The translations under genes were made by a program, and so were the position numbers. Source: Streptomyces sp. NBC_00775 (GTDB taxonomy: Bacteria; Actinomycetota; Actinomycetes; Streptomycetales; Streptomycetaceae). From it: a stretch of DNA of 64,000 nucleotides. Position 1 is the stretch's first letter; every line of letters starts with the position of its first letter. The notes under the pieces were generated by a model, which did not search any database, was not told where the DNA came from, and was given only the letters and a program-made list of their open reading frames with translations. Positions 49,356 to 57,571 of this stretch are shown piece after piece. The stretch spans positions 3,658,001 through 3,722,000 of the forward strand of contig NZ_CP108938.1 of the NCBI RefSeq assembly GCF_036347135.1. The letters are read 5' to 3'.

Positions 49356-49874
49356 ATGTCCCTCCCCCTGACCCGCCGGATCGCCCGTGCCGCGCTGCTC
49401 GTCGCAGCGGGAGCGGCTGCCGGGGTCGGTGCGGCCGGCTCCGCCAGCGCGGCGGCCGAACTGCCGGCCACCCCCAACCTCGGCGGACTGACCGCCCTGG
49501 ACGGGGCGCAGGTCGGCAACACGGTCGACGGTGCGACGCAGCACGCCACCGGACTCGCGGGCACAGCCGGTGGCAACGCGGTCAAGAAGGCGGTGCCGGC
49601 CGCGGGCAAGACCGGTGGCAAGGTCGCCAAGACGGCGACGCCGGCCGCGCAGAAGGTGGCCGGGGACACGGCGGGGCAGGCCGGGGGTCTGCTCGGTGAC
49701 ACCGCGAAGACGGCGGGTGGCGGTCTTCCGACGGACGCGGTGACCAAGGGGGCTCTGCCCACCGACCGGGTGACCAAGGGGGGCCTCCCCACTGACCAGG
49801 TGACCAAGGGCGGTCTGCCTACGGACGCGGTCACCAAGGGCGGGCTGCCGCTGAAGGGGCTGCCGCTCGGCTAG
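49356..49874 (+). CDS. small secreted protein with GGLPTDxVTK repeats
   Basis: A 172-aa exported protein. A Sec signal (RAALLVAAGAAAGVGAAG then ASA) precedes a mature part rich in Ala, Gly, Thr and Lys without Cys. The C-terminal 50 residues are five near-identical 10-residue units GGLPTDxVTK. Low complexity and charge pattern suggest a cell-surface or matrix protein; no domain recognised. ATG with TAAGGAG upstream, perfect 15-bp terminator downstream. Confidence 0.8.
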   Translation: MSLPLTRRIARAALLVAAGAAAGVGAAGSASAAAELPATPNLGGLTALDGAQVGNTVDGATQHATGLAGTAGGNAVKKAVPAAGKTGGKVAKTATPAAQKVAGDTAGQAGGLLGDTAKTAGGGLPTDAVTKGALPTDRVTKGGLPTDQVTKGGLPTDAVTKGGLPLKGLPLG

Positions 49875-49903
49875 GCGCCGGGGCCGTATGGCTGTTTCAC
49901 GGC

Positions 49904-49936
49904 GAAGGGGTCCAGGGAGTTTCCCTGGACCCCTTC
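49904..49936 (+). terminator. strong hairpin terminator
   Basis: Perfect 15-bp stem GAAGGGGTCCAGGGA / TCCCTGGACCCCTTC with a 3-nt loop, 29 bp after the secreted-protein stop. Confidence 0.85.
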
Positions 49937-49970
49937 GTTCATGTCGGTTCGTACGCGCGGGTCGTCCTGG

Positions 49971-50022
49971 GCTGGGCGCGCCCACGCGGCGGAGCCGCAT
50001 AGTGTCACAGCCCCGCGCCCCT
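49971..50022. repeat. REP-like element with replacement module, copy 2
   Basis: GCTGGGCGCG, then the module CCCACGCGGCGGAGCCGCAT to GTGTCACAGCC, then CCGCGCCCCT. The module matches 43785-43816 except ATAGTG for ATGGTG and the junction base. Confidence 0.75.
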
Positions 50023-50034
50023 TACGGGACGCTC

Positions 50035-51144
50035 CTAGGCCAGGCGTTGCACCGCCGCCGCCACGCGCTCGTCCGTTGCCGTCAGGGCTACGCGGACGAA
50101 GTTCTCGCCCGCCTCCCCGTAGAAGTCGCCCGGAGCGACGAGGATGCCGAGGTCCGCGAGGTGGGACACCGTGGCCCAGCAGGACTCGTCGCGGGTGGCC
50201 CACAGGTAGAGGCTGGCCTCGCTGTGTTCGATGCGGAAGCCGTGCTTCAGGAGGGCGTCGCGGAGGGCGGTGCGGCGGGCGGCGTAGCGCTCGCGCTGTT
50301 CGCGGACGTGGGTGTCGTCCGAGAGGGCGGCGACCGCGGCGGCCTGGGTCGGCGCGGACGTCATCATGCCGCCGTGCTTGCGGATCTGGAGGAGGTCGCC
50401 GAGGACGGCGGGGTCGCCGGCGAGGAACGCGGCGCGGTAGCCGGCCAGGTTCGAGCGCTTGGAGAGCGAGTGGACCGAGACGATGCCGTCGTACGAGCCG
50501 CCGTTCACGTCCGGGTGCATGACCGAGACCGGGTCGGCCTCCCAGCCCAGCTCGATGTAGCACTCGTCGGAGAAGAGCAGGATGCCGTGCTCGCGGGCCC
50601 ACGCCACGGTCCGGGTGAGCTCGTCCTTCGAGAGGACCCGGCCCGTCGGGTTGGACGGGGAGTTCAGCCACAGGAGCTTCACGTCCGTCGGGTCCAGCTC
50701 CGTCGGGTCGTCGTAGGCGATGTAGTCCGCGCGGGCCAGGCGTGCGCCGACCTCGTACGTCGGGTACGCCAGACGCGGGTAGGCCACCACGTCTTTGGAT
50801 GTCGCAGTGCCGGGGCCGAGGCCCAGCTGGGTGGGCAGCCAGGCGACGAGTTCCTTGGAGCCGACGATCGGGAGTACGTGACGGTGGGTGATGTCCCGTG
50901 CGCCGAGCCGTCGCTCCACCCAGCCCGTGATCGCGTCCCGCAGCGCGGGCGTGCCCCACACCGTGGGATAGCCCGGCGAGTCCGCGGCCGCGACCAGAGC
51001 TTTCTGGATCAGCTCGGGCACCGGGTCGACCGGGGTGCCGACGGACAGGTCGACGATGCCACCCGGGTGAGCGGCGGCCGTCGCCTTGTAGGGCTCCAGC
51101 TTGTCCCAGGGGAAGGTGGGAAGCCGGTCGGAGACTGCGGACAC
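50035..51144 (-). CDS. dapC: succinyldiaminopimelate transaminase
   Basis: A 369-aa class I/II PLP aminotransferase. VDLSVGTPVDPVPELIQKAL, GSKELVAWLPTQLGLG, NSPSNPTGRVLS and the PLP lysine region VHSLSKRSNLAGYR (Lys about 226) are present. It forms N-succinyl-LL-DAP from the keto acid and glutamate, one step before DapE. The link to ferredoxin 115 bp upstream is conserved in M. tuberculosis (Rv1177-Rv1178). GTG start with a weak AGAGAAAG site. Other amino-acid transaminations are possible. Confidence 0.9.
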   Translation of the reverse strand: MSAVSDRLPTFPWDKLEPYKATAAAHPGGIVDLSVGTPVDPVPELIQKALVAAADSPGYPTVWGTPALRDAITGWVERRLGARDITHRHVLPIVGSKELVAWLPTQLGLGPGTATSKDVVAYPRLAYPTYEVGARLARADYIAYDDPTELDPTDVKLLWLNSPSNPTGRVLSKDELTRTVAWAREHGILLFSDECYIELGWEADPVSVMHPDVNGGSYDGIVSVHSLSKRSNLAGYRAAFLAGDPAVLGDLLQIRKHGGMMTSAPTQAAAVAALSDDTHVREQRERYAARRTALRDALLKHGFRIEHSEASLYLWATRDESCWATVSHLADLGILVAPGDFYGEAGENFVRVALTATDERVAAAVQRLA

Positions 51145-51259
51145 GGGATCTGGCTCACTTTCTCTGTACTCGCCGGTACGGCAAACGCCTCGGTCCCGTA
51201 AGCCGATCGGAGCGATCAGGCCGTACGGGACCGAGGCGGCGCGTGTGTGTGCGGGCCGC

Positions 51260-51580
51260 TTACTGGTTCTGCGGCGGCAGCGCTGCGATGAAGGGGTGGT
51301 CGCGCTCGATCAGGCCGAGCTTGCTGGCGCCGCCGGGCGAGCCGAGCTCGTCGAAGAACTCGACGTTCGCCTTGTAGTAGTCCTTCCACTCTTCCGGAGT
51401 GTCGTCTTCATAGAAGATCGCCTCGACCGGGCACACCGGCTCACAGGCTCCACAGTCGACGCATTCGTCCGGGTGGATGTACAAGGACCGGGAGCCCTCG
51501 TAGATGCAGTCGACCGGGCACTCCTCGATGCACGCCTTGTCCTTGACGTCGACACAAGGCTGCGCGATGACGTAGGTCAC
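51260..51580 (-). CDS. fdxC: 7Fe ferredoxin (FdxC/FdxA type)
   Basis: A 106-aa electron carrier. QPCVDVKDKACIEECPVDCI binds a [3Fe-4S] cluster with its spaced Cys, and CVDCGACEPVCPVEAI binds a [4Fe-4S] cluster. The C-terminal 50 residues (EWKDYYKANVEFFDELG) are the extension typical of actinobacterial 7Fe ferredoxins. It supplies electrons to P450s or other oxidoreductases; no such partner is adjacent. ATG start. Same strand as dapC, probably cotranscribed. Confidence 0.94.
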   Translation of the reverse strand: MTYVIAQPCVDVKDKACIEECPVDCIYEGSRSLYIHPDECVDCGACEPVCPVEAIFYEDDTPEEWKDYYKANVEFFDELGSPGGASKLGLIERDHPFIAALPPQNQ

Positions 51581-51721
51581 GCTGTCGTTCCTCCTCGATA
51601 GGGCGCTGGCGGGCCTTCGTAGGCTCCCGCCGCCTGGCGCGCGGGAGCGCGGCGTCGTCGATGCCCGCCCCTAGTATCTCCGTTCTTGGGCATGATCCGA
51701 ACAGGAGGGGTGAACTGACCT

Positions 51722-52780
51722 GTGGAAATCTCTGCTTCCGGCCGCCTTGAGGTCCGTATCACCAGTGCTGACGTGGGCAAACGTGTCTCTGTTCGGCGGA
51801 TGATCGATGATGTCGCCGAGGGTGAGAAGTTCACCGACACGGTCGGTGTTCTCACATCATGGGACAACGGCGTGTTGCAGATCACACGGCGGACCGGTGA
51901 GCGTGTCCAGATCGCGGAATCGTTGCTGGTCGCGGGCAAGGTCGTACCGTCCGCTCCGGCGCGTCGGCGGGGCCCGGCAGCCTCGTACGAGGAGCTGGCG
52001 CGGGTCTCGGAGCGGGCCTGGCGGCCGGTGGAGAGCGAGCGGCTCGGCGAGTGGGAGCTGCGGGCTGCCTCCGGCTTCACCCGGCGCGCCAACTCCGTCC
52101 TGCCGATCGGCGACCCCGGCGTGCCGCTGGACGAGGCGCTGACCCGCGTACGGGACTGGTACGCCGCCCGTGGCCTGCCCGCGTACATCCAGACCGCGAC
52201 CGGGGCGGAGGGCACGCAGGAGCTGCTGTGCGCGGAGCTGGAGGCGCGCGGCTGGGTACGTGAGGTGACGGCCGAGCTGTGGATCGGCTCGCTCGCGCCG
52301 GTCGGGGACCGGGAGGCGCCGGGGGTCGTGCTCTCCCGCGAGGCGGACGACGCGTGGCTGGGCCGGTACCAGCGGAAGGGGCTGAGCCATGTGGCCCTGA
52401 AGGTGCTGGGCAGTGGGCCCTCGGTGTGGTTCGCGACGGTGCCCGGTGCGGAGGGGGAGCCTCCGGCCGCGATCGGACGCTGCGTGGTGGACGGCCGCTG
52501 GGCCGGTTTCGCCGCCGTCGAGGTCGACCCCGCCCACCGCCGCCGGGGCCTCGCCACCACTGTCATGGCCGCCCTGGCCCGCCGGGCCCTGGACGAGGGC
52601 GCCTCGGCCGGCTGGCTCCAGGTGGAGGAGGACAACACGGGGGCGCGGGCGCTGTACGCGGAGATGGGCTTCTGGGCTCATCACGCGTACCACCACTACC
52701 GGTGGGTCCCGGACGCCGGCGCCGCCCCCGGGACGGCGGATGGCGGTTTCGGGGCCGGCGACCCGTATCGATCGGTGTGA
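51722..52780 (+). CDS. GNAT N-acetyltransferase with N-terminal domain
   Basis: A 352-aa protein. The first 80 residues (VEISASGRLEVRITSADVGK region and WDNGVLQITRRTGERVQIA) look like an SH3-like small beta domain. The C-terminal GNAT domain contains VEVDPAHRRRGLATTVMAAL (acetyl-CoA motif A, Q/RxxGxG/A) and LQVEEDNTGARALYAEMGF (motif B). It acetylates an unknown amine. GTG at 51722 has AGGAGGGG eleven bases upstream. The SirB1-like gene starts 17 bp downstream, suggesting an operon. Confidence 0.88.
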   Translation: MEISASGRLEVRITSADVGKRVSVRRMIDDVAEGEKFTDTVGVLTSWDNGVLQITRRTGERVQIAESLLVAGKVVPSAPARRRGPAASYEELARVSERAWRPVESERLGEWELRAASGFTRRANSVLPIGDPGVPLDEALTRVRDWYAARGLPAYIQTATGAEGTQELLCAELEARGWVREVTAELWIGSLAPVGDREAPGVVLSREADDAWLGRYQRKGLSHVALKVLGSGPSVWFATVPGAEGEPPAAIGRCVVDGRWAGFAAVEVDPAHRRRGLATTVMAALARRALDEGASAGWLQVEEDNTGARALYAEMGFWAHHAYHHYRWVPDAGAAPGTADGGFGAGDPYRSV

Positions 52781-52797
52781 AGGGGCACAGGCCAGCT

Positions 52798-53649
52798 ATG
52801 CGTGTCCCTCAGCCACCGGAGCCCGAGCGCGCCGCCGAGGTGCGGCAGCGTTTCGCCGACGAGGCGCGGGCCGAGCGGCCCGATCTGGCGGTGCTGTGTC
52901 TGCTGGTCGGCGCCGCGGCGGACGGCACGCTGGACGAGGCCGGGATGGACGCGGCGCAGATCGAGCTGGACCGGCTGGCCGGGCAGTTGCCGTTCCGGCC
53001 GGGCGGGCCGCGGTCCTGGGCGACCGCGCTCGCCGAACTGCTCGGCGGGCGCTGCGGTTTCCGGGGGACGCCCGGCGACTACCAGCGGCTGGAGTCCTCT
53101 CTCCTGCACGGGGTGCTGCGGCGGCGGCGCGGGCTGCCCATCCTGCTCTCCGTGGTGTGGATGGAGGTCGCCCGGCGGGCCGGTGCGCCGGTGTACGGGG
53201 TCGCTCTGCCCGGGCACTTCGTCGTCGGCTTCGGGCCCACCGAGCAGCAGGTGCTCGCCGATCCCTTCGACGGGGGGCGCGTGCTCAGTGGCTCCGACGC
53301 GGAGCTGCTGGTCGCGGGGGCGACCGGTGCTCCGCTCGACCCGTCGATGCTCTCCCCCGCCGATCCGCTCGATGTCGTGCTGCGCATCCTGAACAACATC
53401 CGTGCCTGGGCCGCCACCCGTCCCGAGCGGTCGGATGTGGCGCTGTGGGCCGTCGAGTTGTCCCTGCTGCTGCCGTCGCACCCGGCGCGGCTGCGCTACG
53501 AACGCGCCCAACTGCTCGTCCAGCGCGGTGACTTTCTCTCCGGTGCCGCCGAACTCGACGCGTACGCCGACATAGTGGCCGCCGTCGACGAACCGGCCGC
53601 CACCCGAGTACGCCAACAGGCCCACGCCGCCCGAGCGATGCTCAACTGA
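52798..53649 (+). CDS. SirB1 / transglutaminase-like family protein
   Basis: A 283-aa protein with the SirB1-type transglutaminase-like domain: GFRGTPGDYQRLESSLLHGV, RRGLPILLSVVWMEVARRAG, and VALPGHFVVGF (the conserved His-containing strand). A C-terminal helical repeat (SLLLPSHPARLRYERAQLLV) resembles TPR. The catalytic Cys of true transglutaminases is replaced here, so it may be a scaffold. Function unknown in actinobacteria. ATG follows AGGGG; 17 bp after the GNAT gene. Confidence 0.85.
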   Translation: MRVPQPPEPERAAEVRQRFADEARAERPDLAVLCLLVGAAADGTLDEAGMDAAQIELDRLAGQLPFRPGGPRSWATALAELLGGRCGFRGTPGDYQRLESSLLHGVLRRRRGLPILLSVVWMEVARRAGAPVYGVALPGHFVVGFGPTEQQVLADPFDGGRVLSGSDAELLVAGATGAPLDPSMLSPADPLDVVLRILNNIRAWAATRPERSDVALWAVELSLLLPSHPARLRYERAQLLVQRGDFLSGAAELDAYADIVAAVDEPAATRVRQQAHAARAMLN

Positions 53650-53658
53650 CAACCTCTT

Positions 53659-53910
53659 CTCGCCCCCGCCGCCCCTACCCGTCCCATCCCTGGGGGCTGC
53701 GCCCCCAGACCCCCCTAAAAGATTGCGCAGTTCCCCGCGCCCCTAAAGAACTGGGGGCGGGCGGGGGGATCGCGGGGCGAAGCCCCGCGCCGTTAGGGAC
53801 GCGGGGAACTGCGCGAACGGCCCCCACCGGCCCGCAGCCGACGAACCACCTACGGGGTTGAAGGGGCGGAGCCCCTGGAGGATGGGACGGGTAGGGGCGG
53901 CGGGGGCGAG
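53659..53910. repeat. inverted pair of composite repeats plus REP element
   Basis: A composite copy (53659-53744) and a partial reverse copy (53861-53910) flank a REP element (53792-53850). The two composites share CGCCCCCGCCGCCCCTACCC GTCCC in opposite orientation. They fill the gap between the convergent SirB1-like and response-regulator genes. Confidence 0.8.
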
Positions 53911-53923
53911 GAACGTTCGGCGG

Positions 53924-54538
53924 TTACAGCCAGCCCTTTTCCCTGGCCGTGCGGACCGCTTCCGCTCGGTTGCGGACGGCCAGTTTCTGGATCGCGGTGG
54001 AGAGGTAATTGCGGACGGTGCCCTGGGAGAGGTGGAGGGCGGTGGCCAGTTCGGCGTTGGTGGAGCCGTCGGCCGCCGCGCGGAGGACCTCGCGTTCGCG
54101 GTCGGTGAGGGGGTTGGCCCCCTCGGCCAGGGCGGCGGCCGCCAAGGTGGGGTCGATGACCCGCTCGCCGGCCAGTACCTTCCGTACGGCTTCGGCGAGT
54201 TGGGCGGCCGGCGCGTCCTTGACGAGGAAGGCGGCGGCGCCGGCCTCCATCGCGCTGCGCAGATAACCGGGACGGCCGAAGGTCGTGAGGATGACCAGCT
54301 TGAGGCCGGGGAACTCCTTGTGGAGTTCGGCCGCCGCCTCGATACCCGTCTGCCCCGGCATCTCGATGTCGAGGAGCGCGACGTCGACGTCGTGCTCGCG
54401 CGCCGCGGCCAGCACCTCGTCCCCGCGCGCCACCTGGGCGACCACCTCGATGTCCGGTTCGAGGCCGAGCAGCGCGGCCAGCGCCTCGCGGACCATCGAC
54501 TGGTCCTCGGCGAGCAGGACCTTGATCGTGGGGCTCAT
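53924..54538 (-). CDS. NarL/LuxR-type response regulator
   Basis: A 204-aa response regulator. The receiver has acidic LLAEDQSMVRE, phospho-acceptor Asp in DVALLDIEMPG (about residue 54), conserved Thr/Lys (ILTTFGR; FLVKDAPAAQL). The C-terminal LuxR helix-turn-helix is LTDREREVLRAAADGSTNAE followed by LSQGTVRNYLSTAIQKLAV. It overlaps the kinase gene by 4 bp (ATGA), so both form one pair and likely control the ABC exporter encoded in the same operon. TAGGAT seven bases before ATG may add an internal leaderless promoter. Confidence 0.95.
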   Translation of the reverse strand: MSPTIKVLLAEDQSMVREALAALLGLEPDIEVVAQVARGDEVLAAAREHDVDVALLDIEMPGQTGIEAAAELHKEFPGLKLVILTTFGRPGYLRSAMEAGAAAFLVKDAPAAQLAEAVRKVLAGERVIDPTLAAAALAEGANPLTDREREVLRAAADGSTNAELATALHLSQGTVRNYLSTAIQKLAVRNRAEAVRTAREKGWL

Positions 54539-55743
54539 GCCCCGGATCCTACGGGGTGGCCGGACGACTGGGCCGGGGCTCCCGTCGGTACTCGGGCGAC
54601 GAGGCGGAATCCGTGCCGCACCTTCCCCGCCTCCAGCGAACCGCCCGCCTTCTCCAGTCGTTCGGTCAGCCCGGTCAGGCCGTTCCCCGGGGTGCCGGAG
54701 CCGCCCGAGCCGTCGTCCTCCACGGACAGTTCGAGCACGGGCCCGTCGAGCGTCTGGCGTCGGACGAGCTCCACCGCGCAGCGCCGGGCCCCGCTGTGCC
54801 GTACGACATTGGTGATCGCCTCGCGCAGCGCCCAGGCCAGCGCGGACTCGCTCTCCTCGGGGACGCCGTCGAGGTCCGGTTCGGCCGGCAGGTCGGCGGT
54901 GACGCCCGCAGCGGTCAACGCGACCTGGGCGCCGGCGAGTTCGCCGGCCAGTCGGGGCCGCCGGTAGCCGGTGACCGCCTCGCGGACGTCGACGAGGGCC
55001 TGGCGGCTGACCTGTTCGATGTCGGCGACCTGCTGGGCCGCCTTGTCGGGGTGGTCGGGGAGCATCCGGCCGGCCAGTTCGCTCTTCAGCGTGATCAGCG
55101 AGAGGGAGTGGCCGAGGAGGTCGTGCAGGTCCCTGGCCAGGCGCAAGCGCTCCTCGTTCGCGGCGAGTTGGGCGACGGTCGCCCGCGCCTTGCGCAACTC
55201 CACCGTCGTACGCACGAGTTGCCGTACGCCCGTCATCGCGTAACCGATGAGGACGACGAGGAGGATGAGGTTGCGCGCGTCCTCCTTGCCGCCGTGCAGG
55301 CCGACGAGCAGCATCACGACGGCGGTCAGCGGGATCGTCCAGTACGCCACGCGGAGCGAGAACGACGTCCCGCAGGCGACGGAGACGTACACGAACAGGC
55401 CCAGCCAGGACGGGCCGAGGGTGAGGCAGAGCACGGCGGCGAGGGCGCCGAGGCCGATGACCAGGCCGGCGACGACCGGGGTGGCGGTGAACGCCCTGCC
55501 CATGTTCCGGAAGACCAGCGTCAGATAGATCCCGACGAAGGCCGTCAGGCCCAGCCAGCCGGCCACCGTGGCGGTGGTCGTGTGGTGACCGGAGACCAGG
55601 TCGTGGACCGGCGAGCTGAGGAACACCAGCCAGATGACGATCCAGATCCCCTTGCGCAGTGCCTCGCGGATGTTGCGGGGGGACTCCCCCATCCGCATCA
55701 GCGGCACCGGCCGGGTCTCGTCGGGCAGCGGGGCTTCCGTCAT
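54535..55743 (-). CDS. sensor histidine kinase (DesK/LiaS-type)
   Basis: A 402-aa membrane kinase. About five to six spans occupy residues 35-185 with short loops, so it probably senses the membrane itself. The HisKA_3 dimerisation segment ERLRLARDLHDLLGHSLSLI carries the phosphorylated His; the HATPase domain has the N box LREAITNVVRHSGARRC and the G box DGSGGSGTPGNGLTGLTERL. ATG at 55743 is five bases after the permease stop; the frame reaches back to 55950 over the permease gene. Confidence 0.93.
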   Translation of the reverse strand: MTEAPLPDETRPVPLMRMGESPRNIREALRKGIWIVIWLVFLSSPVHDLVSGHHTTTATVAGWLGLTAFVGIYLTLVFRNMGRAFTATPVVAGLVIGLGALAAVLCLTLGPSWLGLFVYVSVACGTSFSLRVAYWTIPLTAVVMLLVGLHGGKEDARNLILLVVLIGYAMTGVRQLVRTTVELRKARATVAQLAANEERLRLARDLHDLLGHSLSLITLKSELAGRMLPDHPDKAAQQVADIEQVSRQALVDVREAVTGYRRPRLAGELAGAQVALTAAGVTADLPAEPDLDGVPEESESALAWALREAITNVVRHSGARRCAVELVRRQTLDGPVLELSVEDDGSGGSGTPGNGLTGLTERLEKAGGSLEAGKVRHGFRLVARVPTGAPAQSSGHPVGSGA

Positions 55744-55748
55744 GGCGT

Positions 55749-56489
55749 TCACGCCTTCAGCGTGTCCTTCCGGTACAGCCAGGCCGCGCCGCCCGCGAAG
55801 AGAGCGAAGTAGACGGCGAGGATGGCGAGGTCCTTCGCGTGCGGGGCGTCGCCCAGTTCGATGGCCTGCCCGAGGGCAGCGTACGCGTGCGTGGGCAGCC
55901 ACTTCGCGATGTTCTGCAACCAGTCGGGGAAGGTCGTGCTGGGCATCCACAGGCCGCCGAGCATCGACAGACCGAAGTACGTGATCATCGTGATGGGGCG
56001 GACCGCGTCACCGGTGGCGAGGTAGCCGATGGCCACGCCGAGCGCGGCGAAGATGAGGGATCCCGCCCAGATGGCGCCGGTGAGCGCGAGCCACTGCCAG
56101 GCGTCCAGGTGGACGTCCTTCACGGTCGCGGCGACCACGAAGACGATGACGATGGAGGGGAGGCTGACCACTGCGGCGCTGGCCGTCTTCGCGAGGACGT
56201 AGCCGCGCCCGGGGAGCGTGGTGAGCCTCAACTGCCGTACCCAGCCGCTCTCGCGCTCCTTGGCGATGCGCTCGCTGTTGCCCATCAGGACGGCGGTCAG
56301 GGCGCCGAAGGAGGCCATCGAGACCATCATGTACGTCGGGACGGTGAGGCCGGTGCCGTCGACCTTGGTGGTGCTGTCGGCGTTGCCCGCGATCAGCAGG
56401 AACAGGGCCGAGGGGTAGATCACCGAGAAGAACAGGAACTTGCGGTTGCGCAGGGCGCGGGTGAGTTCCAGCTTGATCAAACTGTTCAT
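55749..56489 (-). CDS. ABC-2 type transporter permease
   Basis: A 246-aa membrane subunit with six spans. LELTRALRNRKFLFFSVIYP opens the ABC-2 family, and GLSMLGGLWMPSTTFPDWLQ is the late conserved block before the last spans. It pairs with the ATPase encoded upstream, whose stop overlaps its ATG by 4 bp. Such pairs export lipids, antibiotics or polysaccharides; control by the downstream two-component system suggests defence against an envelope stressor. Substrate not identifiable. Confidence 0.93.
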   Translation of the reverse strand: MNSLIKLELTRALRNRKFLFFSVIYPSALFLLIAGNADSTTKVDGTGLTVPTYMMVSMASFGALTAVLMGNSERIAKERESGWVRQLRLTTLPGRGYVLAKTASAAVVSLPSIVIVFVVAATVKDVHLDAWQWLALTGAIWAGSLIFAALGVAIGYLATGDAVRPITMITYFGLSMLGGLWMPSTTFPDWLQNIAKWLPTHAYAALGQAIELGDAPHAKDLAILAVYFALFAGGAAWLYRKDTLKA

Positions 56490-57451
56490 GACTGCTTGGC
56501 CTCCTCGGCCTCCGTGATGGCGACGAAGGCCTGCTCCAGGCCGAGTCCGGCCACTTCGAGATTGCGCGGGTAGACACCGAGCCCGTACACCGCGTGGACG
56601 GTCGCGTCGGCGTCGGAGGACTGGATGCGGACCGTCTGGCCGGACCCCGCGGCGGAGCCGCTGTTGGACACCGTGACGGACGTCAGGAAGGGCAGTGCGC
56701 GCAGCGCGGCCTCGTCGATCGGGCCCTCCAGGTCGAAGGCGATGCGGCGGGCGCCGGCCTTCGCCTTGATCTCGGCGGCGGTGCCGTCGGCCAGCAGGCG
56801 TCCCCGGTGCAGGACCAGCACGCGGTCCGCGATCGCGTCGGCCTCCTCCAGGTAGTGCGTGGCGAACAGGACCGTGCGGCCCTGGTCGGCCTGCTCGCGC
56901 ATGGTGGCCCAGAAGGCCTGGCGGGCGGAGACGTCCATGCCCGTGGTGGGCTCGTCGAGGACGATCAGATCGCTGTCGCCGGCCGTGGCGAGGGCGAAGC
57001 GGACGCGCTGTTCCTGGCCGCCGGAGAGCTTGTTGACCTTGCGGTCGGCGATCTGGGTGATGCCGGCGCGGGCCAGCACGTCGGTGGCGCGGTACGGCTT
57101 GGGGTGCAGGTCGCAGGCGAGCTTCACCAGCTCGGCGACCGTGACCTCGTCCATCAGGCCGCCGCTCTGCAGCATGGCGCCCACCCGGCCGCGGACGATC
57201 GCCTCGCGCGGGCTGGTTCCGAAGACGCTGACCGTGCCGCTGTCGGCGTGCTTGAGGCCGAGGAGCAGGTCCAGCGTGGTCGACTTGCCCGCGCCGTTGG
57301 GACCCAGCAGGGCGACCGTCTCGCCCGGGTGCAGGTCGAGCGTCAGCCCGTCCACGGCCCGGACGCTCCCGTAGCTCTTGGTCACCGAGGCGAACCCGAC
57401 CACCGAGGTGGTGGCCCCCGTGGTCCCCGTGGTCCGTGTAGTCGTTGTCAT
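56486..57451 (-). CDS. ABC transporter ATP-binding protein (drug exporter type)
   Basis: A 321-aa ATPase with Walker A LLGPNGAGKST, SGGQEQRVRFALA (signature), and LIVLDEPTTGMDVSARQAFW (Walker B). A C-terminal extension of about 90 residues (AEIKAKAGARRIAFDLEGP onward) is typical of DrrA-type exporters. It drives the ABC-2 permease. ATG at 57451 is chosen with GGAG five bases upstream; another ATG is three codons earlier. First gene of a four-gene operon with permease, kinase and regulator, all overlapping. Confidence 0.94.
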   Translation of the reverse strand: MTTTTRTTGTTGATTSVVGFASVTKSYGSVRAVDGLTLDLHPGETVALLGPNGAGKSTTLDLLLGLKHADSGTVSVFGTSPREAIVRGRVGAMLQSGGLMDEVTVAELVKLACDLHPKPYRATDVLARAGITQIADRKVNKLSGGQEQRVRFALATAGDSDLIVLDEPTTGMDVSARQAFWATMREQADQGRTVLFATHYLEEADAIADRVLVLHRGRLLADGTAAEIKAKAGARRIAFDLEGPIDEAALRALPFLTSVTVSNSGSAAGSGQTVRIQSSDADATVHAVYGLGVYPRNLEVAGLGLEQAFVAITEAEEAKQS

Positions 57452-57571
57452 GTGCTCCATCGTGGCGGCGGAGGGGGTGCGCCCGGCAGTGCGGCGTGTC
57501 CTGACTCCTGGATGACAGATGTCATATGCCGACGCCTCCCCCTGCCATACGCCGGCGCCCCCGACGCGCGG

